Part shown: positions 52,256 through 62,020 of the stretch, piece by piece
How the letters are laid out: each line of letters starts with the position of its first letter
How positions within the stretch are numbered: the first letter of the stretch is position 1
Source of the DNA: a candidate division WOR-3 bacterium
GTDB lineage: Bacteria; Hydrothermota; Hydrothermia; Hydrothermales; JAJRUZ01
Assembly (NCBI GenBank): GCA_039804025.1
Contig: JBDRZP010000010.1
Location: 1 to 64,000 of the forward strand
DNA length: 64,000 nucleotides
Reading direction: 5' to 3'
Position numbers and translations under genes: made by a program
Notes under the pieces: model-generated
What the model was told of the DNA's origin: nothing
The model's input: only the letters and a program-made list of their open reading frames with translations
Database searches by the model: none

Positions 52256-53337
52256 AAAGACTTTTATTTTTTATTGAAAAGGAATTTATCCAGGTTATGA
52301 GGGATAAAAGAACAAGGTTTATTGTATTTGCAGCACCTATAATACAGCTTATAGTTTTTGGTTATGTAATATCCACTGATGTAAGGAATGTAAAAACAGG
52401 TATACTGGATTACTGTAATAAAAGTATATCAAGAGATTTCATATATTCCCTAACATCTTCTTCATTTTTTAAAATATTGAAAATTTATAACAATCCTAAT
52501 GATATGGAAAAGGACTTTAAAAATGGTAGAATTGATTTTGGTATAATAATAAAAGAGAAATTTAATAAACAAATAAGAAAAGAGAAAAATTTTGAAGTTT
52601 TTGCTCTTTTTGATGGTTCAAGGGCATGGAGTACACAGATTATTCTGGGTTATTTTACAAATTTTCTTTATCAAAAATTAAGGAAAAATGAAGTGGAACC
52701 CAAAATTATTATTCTTTATAATCCTGAAGGCAAGTCAAGTAACTATATGGTTGAGGCAGTAATAGCAATGGTGCTTCTTATAACTTCAATGATTTTAACT
52801 AGTATTTCTGTTGCAAGGGAAAAGGAAATGGAAACAATTGAACTTTTATCCATAAGTCCTATTTCCCATATTGAATTTGTCCTCGGTAAAATTTTACCTT
52901 ATACATTTTTAGGCTTAATTAATGTAACTATTGTTTTTATTTTCTCTCTTATAATTTTCAAATTACCTTTTCGTGGAAATTTAATTCTTTTATATTCAGG
53001 AACATTTCTTTTTCTATTACTTATTCTGGGGATAGGACTTTTATCTTCAATACTTTCTGAAACTCAGGCACAGGCAATGATGCAAGCAGTTTTTTTTGTT
53101 TTACCCATGCTTGTTCTTTCAGGATTTTTTTATCCAATAGAATCAATGCCTTTAATTTTTAGAATTATTGCCTATTTAAATCCTTTGACACATTTTTTGA
53201 TAATATTAAGAAGTATATTTTTAAAGGGTTCAGGTTTTTTTGAATTAAAAATTAACTTTTTAATTATGGGGACACTCTCAATTTTAATATTTACTTATGC
53301 TTTTATTAAATCAAAAAATTTACTTCTGGGAAAGTAA
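52252..53337 (+). CDS. ABC-2 type permease (YbhR-like)
   Basis: A 361-residue paralogue of the preceding permease, same layout: IEKEFIQVMRDKRTR before TM1, extracytoplasmic domain (45-165), then VAREKEMETIELLSISPISHIEFVLGKILP and LVLSGFFYPIESMPLIFRII. Should form a heterodimer with the previous product. TAATG coupling to the mfd gene. Confidence 0.9.
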   Translation: MKRLLFFIEKEFIQVMRDKRTRFIVFAAPIIQLIVFGYVISTDVRNVKTGILDYCNKSISRDFIYSLTSSSFFKILKIYNNPNDMEKDFKNGRIDFGIIIKEKFNKQIRKEKNFEVFALFDGSRAWSTQIILGYFTNFLYQKLRKNEVEPKIIILYNPEGKSSNYMVEAVIAMVLLITSMILTSISVAREKEMETIELLSISPISHIEFVLGKILPYTFLGLINVTIVFIFSLIIFKLPFRGNLILLYSGTFLFLLLILGIGLLSSILSETQAQAMMQAVFFVLPMLVLSGFFYPIESMPLIFRIIAYLNPLTHFLIILRSIFLKGSGFFELKINFLIMGTLSILIFTYAFIKSKNLLLGK

Positions 53338-55946
53338 TGATATCTCTATATGTGGAATTTTTTTCATTAACTAATTTAAAGGAAAATAAATACCCTGTTA
53401 TTTTATCAAAATTTGAAGAAGAATATAAATATTTTAAAAAACTTAAAAACAAGATTCTTCTCTTTAACTTATTTAATGAACCAATTGTAATTAGCGAAGA
53501 AAAAAAAGAAAAAAATTTAATTCTTGAAATTAAAAGGGGAAAAGAGTTAAAAATTTTCCAATTTATAAATTTGCTTATTAATGCAGGTTATAAGGAATAT
53601 GATAAAGTTTATTCAGAAAGGGAATTTGCAAGAAGGGGTTATATTATTGATGTTTTTTTTGAAGAATCAGAACTTCCTTTAAGAATAGAATTATTCGGTG
53701 ATTTTATCGAAGATTTAAGATTTTTTGACCCGGTAACTCAGAAGAGTGTTGAAAAAAAGGAAGTGCTTTATATTTATATTCCAGAAAAATTTAAAAATTT
53801 CTTTTCAAATCTTTTAAAACCATTAGATTTTTATTATATCAATGAAAGGGATTTTTTAGATAAAAAAATAGACCAATTGCCAAAATTTAAAAAATTTATT
53901 GATTTTATTGAGTTTTTAAAAAATAAAAACAAAAAAATAATATATGTGGCAGACAATACACTCAGATACTCCTATTTAAAAAAATTAATAAATAATATTG
54001 AGTTTTTAAAGGGGAACATTTCAGAGAGTTTTGAAATCCCTGATGAAGGAAAAATAATAATATCTGAAAGGGAACTTTATCCTTCTATAAAAACTTCTCA
54101 AAAATTTACATTACCATTCAGAGAAGAGGAATTTTTTGAAATAAATCCTGGTGATACTGTTATTTATGAAGAAGAAGGTATATGCTCAATCAAGGGATTT
54201 AAAAGGATTAAAAGTGAGGAAAGGGAAATAGAAAATATAGAACTTATTTTCCAGGATAATCAAAAACTTTATGTTCCTTTCTGGGAAATTTATAAAATAG
54301 AAAGGTATTTTGGAAAAAGTAAATTTACAGATTATTCAAAAAATTTATGGGCAAAAAATTTTTTAAAAACAAAAATTGAAATTCATGAATTTGCAAAAAA
54401 AATTTTAACCCTAACAGCAAGAAGAAAAGTATTAAAGGGAATTTCATTTAAACTGGATGAGGAGGAAGAAAAAATTTTAAATGAGATTATATTAAGTTTT
54501 CCTTATATAGAAACAGAAGACCAGAAAAGGGCATGGGAAGAAACGAAAAGAGATTTAGAATCTGAAAAAAGGATGGATAGATTAATAATAGGAGATTCAG
54601 GTTTTGGTAAAACTGAAATTGCTTTAAGGGCTCTTGCAATGTGTGCTTTAAAGGGATACCAGGGTCTTTTATTAGCACCAACAACGCCCCTTGTTTTACA
54701 GCATTACAGGAATTTTTGTGAAAGATTAAAAGATTTTCCATTAAATATTAGAATGTTATCAAGACTTATTACAAAAAATGAAGAAAGAGAAATTATTGAT
54801 GGTTTAAGGGAAGGTAAAATTGATATTTTAATAAGCACCCACAGGGCACTTTCTGAGGATGTAAAATTTAAAAAACTCGGTCTTCTTGTCATAGATGAAG
54901 AACAAAGATTTGGAGTTGAACACAAGGAAAAATTAAGACTTTTAAGAGAGGAACTTGATACTTTAATTATTTCTGCAACTCCGATTCCGAGAACCCTTGC
55001 TTTATCAATTTATAACATTCTTGACATCTCAAGAATAAGAACACCACCAAAGGGAAGAAAGGAAACAGAAATAATAATAACAAATTATTCACTTAATAAA
55101 GTAAGAGAAGCTATTGAAAAGGAACTTGAAAGGAACGGACAAGTTATTTATGTAAGAAATAGAATTTCACCTTTAAAGGAAATAAAATCAAAAATTAACT
55201 TAATTTTTCCTGATGTAAGGTGTGAAATATTACACGGTAAAATGAGTAAAGAGGAAATAGAGGATATTTTAATTTCCTTTATCTTGGGAGAAATAAAAAT
55301 TTTAATAACAACAAGTATTCTTGAAACAGGAATGGATTTTGAAAATGTTAATACATTAATAATTGAAAGACCCGATTTATTCGGACTCTCAGAACTTTAT
55401 GCTTTAAAGGGAAGAGTTGGAAGAAGGGATAGAAAATCTTATGTTTATCTTTTATTACCACATAAATTAACCGAAAGAGCAAGAGAAAGGATAAAAATAT
55501 TAAAGAGATACAATTATCCTGGCTCTGGAGAAAAGGTGGCTCTAAAAGATCTTGAAATGAGGGGACCTGGTGAATTTTTTGGAAAAAAGCAAAAAGGATT
55601 TATAAAAAAATTGGGTATAAATTTTTATATAAAATTACTTGAAGAAGAAATAAAGAAATTAAAGGGAGAGAAGGTTATAAAAATAATTCCTAAAATAATT
55701 CCCTATACTTCCTTGTTTTTTCCTTCAAATATGGAAGATGAGGATAAACTTCATATTTCAAGAAGTCTATTTACTGCTGAATCAGAAGAGGAGATAAATT
55801 TAATAATAGAAGAATATAAAGATAGATTCGGGAAACCTGATAAAAATATGGAAAAAATCTTTTTACTTGCTAAAAAATTTTTAGAAGCAAAAATTAAGGG
55901 CAAAAGTAAGGTTAAAGTTTTTGAGAATCTGATCTTTATAGAATAG
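53337..55946 (+). CDS. mfd: Transcription-repair coupling factor Mfd, short form
   Basis: An 869-residue Mfd, versus about 1150 in E. coli. Present: a UvrB-like region with the domain-2 signature REFARRGYIIDVFF (about 95-150), the RNA-polymerase-interacting domain (about 270-330; GDTVIYEEEGICSIKGFK, KLYVPFWEIYKIERY), and the RecG-like helicase with Walker A GDSGFGKTE, DEEQRFG, SATPIPRTL, ETGMDFENVNTLII, RVGRRDRKSY and a C-terminal TRCF domain. The shortening lies before the RNAP domain, mainly in the first UvrB-like subdomain. It removes stalled RNA polymerase at DNA lesions. It is in the ABC exporter operon (TAATG overlap). Confidence 0.93.
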   Translation: MISLYVEFFSLTNLKENKYPVILSKFEEEYKYFKKLKNKILLFNLFNEPIVISEEKKEKNLILEIKRGKELKIFQFINLLINAGYKEYDKVYSEREFARRGYIIDVFFEESELPLRIELFGDFIEDLRFFDPVTQKSVEKKEVLYIYIPEKFKNFFSNLLKPLDFYYINERDFLDKKIDQLPKFKKFIDFIEFLKNKNKKIIYVADNTLRYSYLKKLINNIEFLKGNISESFEIPDEGKIIISERELYPSIKTSQKFTLPFREEEFFEINPGDTVIYEEEGICSIKGFKRIKSEEREIENIELIFQDNQKLYVPFWEIYKIERYFGKSKFTDYSKNLWAKNFLKTKIEIHEFAKKILTLTARRKVLKGISFKLDEEEEKILNEIILSFPYIETEDQKRAWEETKRDLESEKRMDRLIIGDSGFGKTEIALRALAMCALKGYQGLLLAPTTPLVLQHYRNFCERLKDFPLNIRMLSRLITKNEEREIIDGLREGKIDILISTHRALSEDVKFKKLGLLVIDEEQRFGVEHKEKLRLLREELDTLIISATPIPRTLALSIYNILDISRIRTPPKGRKETEIIITNYSLNKVREAIEKELERNGQVIYVRNRISPLKEIKSKINLIFPDVRCEILHGKMSKEEIEDILISFILGEIKILITTSILETGMDFENVNTLIIERPDLFGLSELYALKGRVGRRDRKSYVYLLLPHKLTERARERIKILKRYNYPGSGEKVALKDLEMRGPGEFFGKKQKGFIKKLGINFYIKLLEEEIKKLKGEKVIKIIPKIIPYTSLFFPSNMEDEDKLHISRSLFTAESEEEINLIIEEYKDRFGKPDKNMEKIFLLAKKFLEAKIKGKSKVKVFENLIFIE

Positions 55947-56484
55947 ATTTTATATCTTTTAAAAAGGGAAGGTTTTTGTCCTTCTCTGAAAGAATGGGAT
56001 TTTTTATAGGCCAAGCAATATTTAAATCAGGGTCATCCCATCTAATCCCTGCATCCAGTTCTTTATAATATTCTTCAGATACTTTATAAAGTAAAATAGC
56101 ATAATCACTTAAAACACAAAATCCATGTGCAAATCCCTTAGGAATATAAAGCATATTTTTGTTTTCTTCTGAAAGAATAACAGATGCCCATTTGCCAAAG
56201 GTTTTAGAATCTTTTCTTAAATCACAGGCAACATCAAAGATTTCTCCCTTTATACATCTTACAAGTTTTGCTTGTTCTTTGGGTTTTCTTTGAAAATGAA
56301 GTCCCCGTAAAGTGTTTTTTACTGAATAGGAAATATTATCCTGTTTAAATTTTTCTTTTATACCCCAATTTTTAAATTCTGACTCTTTATAACTTTCAAA
56401 AAAGTATCCTCTTATATCAGGAAAACTCTTTGTTTTTATAAGGACAAGACCATCTATTTCAAGTTCTTCAAAATCAAAAGGCAT
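55936..56484 (-). CDS. rfbC: dTDP-4-dehydrorhamnose 3,5-epimerase family
   Basis: A 182-residue RmlC-like cupin: DIRGYFFESYKESEF, catalytic His in LRGLHFQRKPKEQAKLVRC, FDVACDLRKDSKTFGKW, YIPKGFAHGFCVLSD with Tyr/Asp partners. Matches RfbC length. dTDP-rhamnose synthesis for surface polysaccharide; RfbABD are not in view. Starts 8 bases after the upstream gene's stop. Its 3' end overlaps mfd by 11 bases (convergent). Confidence 0.9.
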   Translation of the reverse strand: MPFDFEELEIDGLVLIKTKSFPDIRGYFFESYKESEFKNWGIKEKFKQDNISYSVKNTLRGLHFQRKPKEQAKLVRCIKGEIFDVACDLRKDSKTFGKWASVILSEENKNMLYIPKGFAHGFCVLSDYAILLYKVSEEYYKELDAGIRWDDPDLNIAWPIKNPILSEKDKNLPFLKDIKSIL

Positions 56485-56491
56485 TTAAATT

Positions 56492-58075
56492 TTATTCTCC
56501 TAAAGCCTTAAGTCTTGCTTCAGTTTTCTTTAAATATTCCTGAGCTTTTTGATTACCTGGATCCCATTTAAGAACTTCCTGTAATAATTTCTTTGCTTCT
56601 TTGTAATTACCTTTCCCAAATTCTTGGATGGCCTTATTTAATGTGTTTTCAATCTGTTCTTTTGAGGGTCTTTTGGGTTCCTCTTTTTTAGTTTCAACTT
56701 TTTTTTCAGATACCGGTGTTACTGTCTCTTTAATTTTCTTTTCCAACTCCTGAATCTTATCTTTTGTCTCTATATCTTCGGGTGAAATTTTTAAAACATC
56801 ATTATAATAACTTAAAGCACTCTTATAGTCTCCTTTTCCTTCAAAGTATTTAGCCCTTGATTTAAGTTCCAGTATTTTATTCTTTATTGCTCTTTCAACA
56901 TTCAAAAGTCTTTCCTGAGCTGTTTTGCTTTCTGGATAGATATTAAGTGCCTCTTTATAAGCATTCATTGCTTCAAGTAATTTCTCTTCTTTTAAGAGAG
57001 CATCACCTTCCTTAATCTTTTGAGCAGCTATGTCTTTTTTACTTACTTTTGGTTCAAGAGCAATTTTAGCAAAGATAGGCTTATCCTTCTTTATATTTAA
57101 TTTAGCTTTCAGATCTTTAAATTCAGGATGAGTTATAGATACCATATAAGTCCCAGGAAGAATATTTAAATAAGCAAATCCTTTCTCATCAGTTATGAGA
57201 CTGGGGATTTCTGTCTGTAAAAATTTTATAACAGCACCTTTAACAAGATTTTTTGTTTCCTTATTTACTATTTCAAACTTTACAAGGACCGGACGAACTT
57301 CAGGAATAACCACTCTGCTTGTAATAGCCAATCCTGCATTAAATCTTGGTTGAAATTTTGGGTAACCTTTAAACATAAAGTGTTCTATTTTTTGACCTTC
57401 AATAACAAACTTAAATTTTTCAACATCAATTAAAAAACCAAGATTGATATCCCTTCCATCAGCTTCAAGGGCTAAATGTAAAGAAGGGGTAAGGTAAAAT
57501 TCAAGGGTTCCAAAGAGACCAAAGGTAAAATATTCATGGGGAGTTTTTAAAAAATAATCAGTATTCAAAAATTTACTTCTCGGACCGTAACCTATAAATT
57601 CACCCCTTCCGAAACCAAGGTGAAGAATAAGGGAGGGATTTATATGTTTTGACAAAACTCCATAAAAGGATAATAATTCAGGACTTCTCAAAATATAGGA
57701 ATTATCGTCAGTAAATCCACCTCCCCTTTCAGGTTCTCCACCAACAGAAGAAATATACTTTTTCCATGATATATTCCTTAAGCCAAAGGAAATACCCAAA
57801 GGCGATTTTTCTCCCTCAGAAATTAAAATTGAACCAAGGTCAAAGGAAATTTCATTTAAGGTAAATATATTCAGTCCTAAAAACCATTTCCCATTAAAGG
57901 AAGCAAAACCATTTAAATCAAAATCAGAGGGATGGAGGTCATATTTTGAGGCAAGAGAAAAAGAAGTAGATGCACCTATTTGCCAGTAAATAGGATCTTT
58001 TGGAAGATTTGCAGTAGGTAATTCTAAAATTGATGTGCTTCTTAATATTTGAGTTAAAATTATTAATTCAATCAT
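56492..58075 (-). CDS. Outer-membrane protein with carboxypeptidase-regulatory-like domain and TPR tail
   Basis: A 527-residue protein: signal peptide, beta-barrel-like region (about 25-265; FASFNGKWFLGLNIF, HLGFGRGEFIGYGPRS), a PEGA/carboxypeptidase-regulatory-like domain (about 270-330; LVKGAVIKFLQ, YLNILPGTYMVSI), then TPR units (350-527; NAYKEALNIYPESKTAQERL, SALSYYNDVLKISPEDIETK). No named family. It links the envelope and periplasmic scaffold. It lies between a membrane glycosyltransferase and rfbC in one minus-strand unit. Confidence 0.75.
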   Translation of the reverse strand: MIELIILTQILRSTSILELPTANLPKDPIYWQIGASTSFSLASKYDLHPSDFDLNGFASFNGKWFLGLNIFTLNEISFDLGSILISEGEKSPLGISFGLRNISWKKYISSVGGEPERGGGFTDDNSYILRSPELLSFYGVLSKHINPSLILHLGFGRGEFIGYGPRSKFLNTDYFLKTPHEYFTFGLFGTLEFYLTPSLHLALEADGRDINLGFLIDVEKFKFVIEGQKIEHFMFKGYPKFQPRFNAGLAITSRVVIPEVRPVLVKFEIVNKETKNLVKGAVIKFLQTEIPSLITDEKGFAYLNILPGTYMVSITHPEFKDLKAKLNIKKDKPIFAKIALEPKVSKKDIAAQKIKEGDALLKEEKLLEAMNAYKEALNIYPESKTAQERLLNVERAIKNKILELKSRAKYFEGKGDYKSALSYYNDVLKISPEDIETKDKIQELEKKIKETVTPVSEKKVETKKEEPKRPSKEQIENTLNKAIQEFGKGNYKEAKKLLQEVLKWDPGNQKAQEYLKKTEARLKALGE

Positions 58076-58093
58076 AACTTCCTCCTCTTTAAA

Positions 58094-59617
58094 TTATATT
58101 TCAATACTATAAAATTTGTCAAGATAAAATAAAATACTTTTTATCTTTAAGCTTGTGTAAAAAATGAGAATTAAAAAAATTAAAATAATTAAGAAAATTA
58201 TAAATTTGGGGACACCAAAAAAAGGAAGGAAAATCCACCAGAAATTTGGAAGAGCAATCGTTGCTTGCTTTTCAAGTCTCTCTTCTACACTGGCATCTTC
58301 CCTGCTAAAAAAATAGTCCTTTGAAGATTCTTTTATATAATTTCTCCAAACCTCTAAGCATCCTGATATCATATTAAAAAGTCTTTCTTCCTGAATAACC
58401 CAACCTGATGGAGGATTCTTTCTATAAATTAGTTCCAGTTTAAGATGAGTGCGATGAGATGAAACATTGATTCCTAAAAAATTTATAATAAATGAAATAA
58501 AAGCAAAAAAATAAAAGAGGAGTTTTAAAAAGTAATTCTTTAATGGATAAAGAGAACAGGATACAAAGATAAAAAGAATAGGTATATGATATCGTGGTCC
58601 CATTTCTACACCTTTTGGACCAATAAAAGTATAAAAAATAACCCAAACAAAAATTACAGAAAGAAATAAAAAGAAAATAGAGCGCTCTTTTTTTAAGAGA
58701 TAATAAAATCCATTGATAAAAAAAACTATAAAGGGAGAATAAGTAAATATCCCCTGCTCAAAACTAAATAATCTTCTGTAAAAACCTTTCCAAGGTGGAA
58801 AAGAAAAAAAATAAGAAAAAAACCACGATAAATTTAAGGAACGTGGTATACCTTCCTCAAAACCCTTAAGTTCTCCATAAGGAAAAAAAGGACTTCCAAA
58901 AATCATATAACTATAAAAGATTCCTAATAAAAAAAGTGGAAAAATTCCAGAGGAGAATAAAAGGATCGGTTTAATTTGGGGAAAGTATTTATAAATAACC
59001 CATATAAATATTGGTAAAAAAAGAATAGCAAACTCCCATCTTGTAAGGTATGCAAGACCAAATCCTAAACCTGATAAAAATAAATCTTTTGGCTTTTTAT
59101 CATTTTTTAGTAAAAAATAAAAGCCAATAAGTGAAAAAAGAGCACAGAGAACTTCATTGGCAGAATACTTTGTATAAAACCAAAAGGGGGTAAAAAAAGA
59201 AAATAAAATAGATGCCATAAAGGATTTTTTATAGTTAAACCTCATTACTTTTAAACAAAATAAGAAAAATATTAAAACAGTAATTGCTCCTAAAATTGGG
59301 GTCATCATAGAAAACATAAATTCTTCAACTCCCCTTTTTTCTAAATTGGTTAAATTGTAAACTGCTTTAGCAATTAGATAGAAGGGTACAGCAAGTAAAG
59401 AAGTAATTGGACCATAAGTATTATAATACCTTCCGTCTTTTCCTTTTCTCGCAAGAAAATAGTCAACTTCTAAACTTCTTTTATCCACCATACTTTTAGT
59501 CATTTCAAATCTTAGTTGTGCATCAATCGATTCAACATGTCCTTCAGCAGTAAAAAGGAAAATTAAAAGATAAAAGAAAAATATTAAAAATAATAGTTTT
59601 TTATTATTATGATTCAC
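58094..59617 (-). CDS. Polytopic membrane glycosyltransferase (GT39/ArnT-like)
   Basis: A 507-residue membrane protein with roughly 11 helices. The first extracytoplasmic loop has GHVESIDAQLRFEMTKSMV, where GT-C enzymes carry the catalytic acidic pair, and NTYGPITSLLAVPFY. The C-terminus has one more helix after a soluble stretch. Probably transfers sugars from a polyprenyl-phosphate donor to envelope acceptors; the specific sugar is unknown. First gene of the unit with the barrel/TPR gene and rfbC. Confidence 0.72.
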   Translation of the reverse strand: MNHNNKKLLFLIFFFYLLIFLFTAEGHVESIDAQLRFEMTKSMVDKRSLEVDYFLARKGKDGRYYNTYGPITSLLAVPFYLIAKAVYNLTNLEKRGVEEFMFSMMTPILGAITVLIFFLFCLKVMRFNYKKSFMASILFSFFTPFWFYTKYSANEVLCALFSLIGFYFLLKNDKKPKDLFLSGLGFGLAYLTRWEFAILFLPIFIWVIYKYFPQIKPILLFSSGIFPLFLLGIFYSYMIFGSPFFPYGELKGFEEGIPRSLNLSWFFSYFFSFPPWKGFYRRLFSFEQGIFTYSPFIVFFINGFYYLLKKERSIFFLFLSVIFVWVIFYTFIGPKGVEMGPRYHIPILFIFVSCSLYPLKNYFLKLLFYFFAFISFIINFLGINVSSHRTHLKLELIYRKNPPSGWVIQEERLFNMISGCLEVWRNYIKESSKDYFFSREDASVEERLEKQATIALPNFWWIFLPFFGVPKFIIFLIILIFLILIFYTSLKIKSILFYLDKFYSIEI

Positions 59618-59634
59618 TATTTTATATCAAAGAG

Positions 59635-59716
59635 TGCGAGGGGCGGGACTCGAACCCGCACGGGTCTCCCCATCAGATCCTAAATCTGACGCGTCTGCCA
59701 GTTCCGCCACCCTCGC
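59635..59716 (-). tRNA. tRNA-Leu (UAG anticodon)
   Basis: Class-II tRNA on the minus strand: acceptor GCGAGGG/CCCTCGC, long variable arm GATGGGGAGACCCGT, anticodon stem TCAGA/TCTGA with loop TTTAGGA (anticodon TAG), T-loop TTCGAGT. Discriminator A at 59635; CCA not encoded. Confidence 0.97.
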
Positions 59717-59717
59717 A

Positions 59718-61061
59718 TCATTTATTTAATAACTCTTTTACCTCTTCAATTTCAAGAAAAACATCAACTAATTCAGGGTCAAATTGAAAACCGGATTTTT
59801 CTCTCAACTCTTTCTCTATAACCTCTGGGGCAAGCCTTTTTCTGTAAGGTCTATCAGAATTCATTGCATCAAAAGAATCAGTAATTGTTATTATTCTTGC
59901 TATTAAAGGAATTTCCTTTCCTTTTAAACCCATAGGATAACCCTTTCCATCCCATCTTTCATGATGATGTAAAACAGCAGGAATTACACTCTTCATACCA
60001 GGAATGGGGTTTAAAATCCTTGCACCATGATAAACATGAGTTTTCATTATCTCAAATTCCTCTTCTGTTAGTTTATCAGGTTTTTTTAATATACTATCAG
60101 GGATAGCTATTTTACCAATATCATGTAAAATTGCTGCAAGTTCACAAGTTCTCAAATCTTCTCCCTTTAAACCTATCCTTTTACCAATCTCAACAGAAAG
60201 TTCTGTAACTCTATTAACATGACCTGAGGTATATGGATCCTTTGCTTCAACAGAATTTGCAAGTGATGTTATTGTTCCTTTAAATAATTCATCAAGTTCC
60301 CTGTATAAAAAAGCATTCTGTAATGCAACGGATGCTGAAGAAGAAATCAGGGAAATAATCTCAAGGTCTCTATTTGTAAATAATCCATTTCTTTTGTTTA
60401 TTACTTCAATTACACCTATTATCTTCTTTTGAACAATTAAAGGATAAGCAATTAAATTTTTTGTCTTAAAACCTGTTTTCCTATCCACTTCAGGATAAAA
60501 TCTTTTATCTTTTGATACATCATTTACAATCAAAGGGGTTTTATGTATAGCTACATAACCCACAATACCTTTACCCCATTCAATTTCTATTGATTTCAGC
60601 TCTTTTTTCCCCTTTGTGAATTCATAAAAGGAAATTTTTTTATCTTTTTCGTCTACTTTAAAAATTGAAACTATTTCAACTTTTAAAACCCTTTTTATTT
60701 CTCTTATGATCCTCTTTATTATTTCTTCTATATTAATAACTTCTGCAAAGAATTCTCCGGTTTTGCTTAAAAGTTCTATTTTATCTTTTAAAAACTCTAT
60801 ATCATCAAAATATTTACTTATCAAAAGATTAGTTAAATGATAGTATATATCTTTCTCTTTAATACTTTTATTATCAGTCTTTAAAAGGTATAAATGACCT
60901 TGAGTTTCTCTAATATCATACTTTCTAACAGAATATCTAACATTATCTATAACTAAAAAATTTTTACCTTCTCTTATCTCAGTCAAAATATCTTGAGCTT
61001 CATCAAAATCACTTATTATATTTCCATTTTTAGAAACAAAAATTCTTTTTATTTTCTTCAT
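59718..61061 (-). CDS. GAF-HD-GYP domain protein (putative cyclic-di-GMP phosphodiesterase)
   Basis: A 447-residue protein from ATG 61061, chosen because it overlaps the upstream stop as ATGA; three codons more are possible from 61070. A short N-terminal domain (1-80) precedes GAF (about 100-250; AEVINIEEIIKRIIREIKRVL, PLIVNDVSKDKRFYPEVDRKTG, IAYPLIVQKKIIGVIEVIN) and HD-GYP (265-435; HDIGKIAIPD, HHHERWDGKGYPMGLKGKEIP, DSFDAMNSDRPYR). The HD and GYP residues are intact, so c-di-GMP hydrolysis is expected. Confidence 0.92.
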   Translation of the reverse strand: MKKIKRIFVSKNGNIISDFDEAQDILTEIREGKNFLVIDNVRYSVRKYDIRETQGHLYLLKTDNKSIKEKDIYYHLTNLLISKYFDDIEFLKDKIELLSKTGEFFAEVINIEEIIKRIIREIKRVLKVEIVSIFKVDEKDKKISFYEFTKGKKELKSIEIEWGKGIVGYVAIHKTPLIVNDVSKDKRFYPEVDRKTGFKTKNLIAYPLIVQKKIIGVIEVINKRNGLFTNRDLEIISLISSSASVALQNAFLYRELDELFKGTITSLANSVEAKDPYTSGHVNRVTELSVEIGKRIGLKGEDLRTCELAAILHDIGKIAIPDSILKKPDKLTEEEFEIMKTHVYHGARILNPIPGMKSVIPAVLHHHERWDGKGYPMGLKGKEIPLIARIITITDSFDAMNSDRPYRKRLAPEVIEKELREKSGFQFDPELVDVFLEIEEVKELLNK

Positions 61062-61918
61062 TTTTCCCATTTAAAAAAAGCATTAACTCTTATTATACCT
61101 TTTTTTACTTTTACATTAAAATTATACCATTCATCAAGCAAAGAACTTGTAGAAGGAGTTATTGTTGTTACAAGAAATAACCTCTCATCATCAGGGAAAA
61201 ATTTACCATTACTTTCCGGAGAATCATAATATTGAGCATCAACAGGTATCCATCCTTTATCTTTTAAAAAAACTTCAACCCATCTGTGAAAAGTTAAATC
61301 TATTCCCCCTTTTCTTTCCATAGTTCCACCGACAAATCTTGTTGGAAGGCCACCAAGTCTCATTAAAGAAGAAAATAAAAAGGAGTACTCAGAACAGGAA
61401 CCATGTCCCTGAAGGAAAGTTTTTTCAGCATTTTGCCAAGATCCATCAACACTATAAAAAAGGGATTTTGAAATTGTGTCAAGAACATCTTTTATATAAT
61501 CTAAATCATCCTTCGTTTTTTTCTTTATATTAAGGGCTACTTTTTTTAAAATATCAGAGTTCATACATAGATAGGGGTCATCTCTGAGATATATTTCCAA
61601 ATTATCTTCCATATTTTTGTTATAAAAATTAATTTTATTTTTAAAATCAAAAATAGCATTAATTTCCATTTTAAAAGATTTTTCTTCATAGGGTTCCATA
61701 TTTTTAATTTTAAAAAGGGCAAGATTTTGACCCCACTCTTCTTTTAAAATTGAATCAGGTTGAGGGTTAAATTTTATATCAAGAATTTTTTGATAATAAA
61801 CATTTTCAGGTATTGCTATATAGATTTTTATATCCTCTGCTTTTAGAAACTGGTTTTGAATATTAAGAAAAAAAATAATCTTTCTTTTTATTAAAAGAAA
61901 AAATAAAAAATTTATCAA
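61058..61918 (-). CDS. Transglutaminase-like protein
   Basis: A 286-residue protein with a hydrophobic N-terminus, a beta-rich domain (25-115) and a transglutaminase core: Cys in GHGSCSEYSFLFSSLMRLGG, His in LTFHRWVEVFL, Asp in GWIPVDAQYYD. Same domain plan as the protein at 24.9-25.9 kb but diverged. Probably extracytoplasmic; substrate unknown. Coupled to the HD-GYP gene (ATGA). Confidence 0.85.
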   Translation of the reverse strand: MINFLFFLLIKRKIIFFLNIQNQFLKAEDIKIYIAIPENVYYQKILDIKFNPQPDSILKEEWGQNLALFKIKNMEPYEEKSFKMEINAIFDFKNKINFYNKNMEDNLEIYLRDDPYLCMNSDILKKVALNIKKKTKDDLDYIKDVLDTISKSLFYSVDGSWQNAEKTFLQGHGSCSEYSFLFSSLMRLGGLPTRFVGGTMERKGGIDLTFHRWVEVFLKDKGWIPVDAQYYDSPESNGKFFPDDERLFLVTTITPSTSSLLDEWYNFNVKVKKGIIRVNAFFKWEK

Positions 61919-61930
61919 TCAAAAAAATTG

Positions 61931-62014
61931 TGCCGGAGGCGGGACTTGAACCCGCACAGGCTTTAGCCTACCGCCTCCTGAAGACGGCGCGTCTGCCAAT
62001 TCCGCCACCCCGGC
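61931..62014 (-). tRNA. tRNA-Leu (CAG anticodon)
   Basis: Class-II tRNA on the minus strand: acceptor GCCGGGG/CTCCGGC, anticodon stem CCGTC/GGCGG with loop TTCAGGA (anticodon CAG), long variable arm TAGGCTAAAGCCTGT, T-loop TTCAAGT. Discriminator A at 61931. The tmRNA ends 6 bases upstream, so both may come from one transcript. Confidence 0.96.
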
Positions 62015-62020
62015 AAATAA

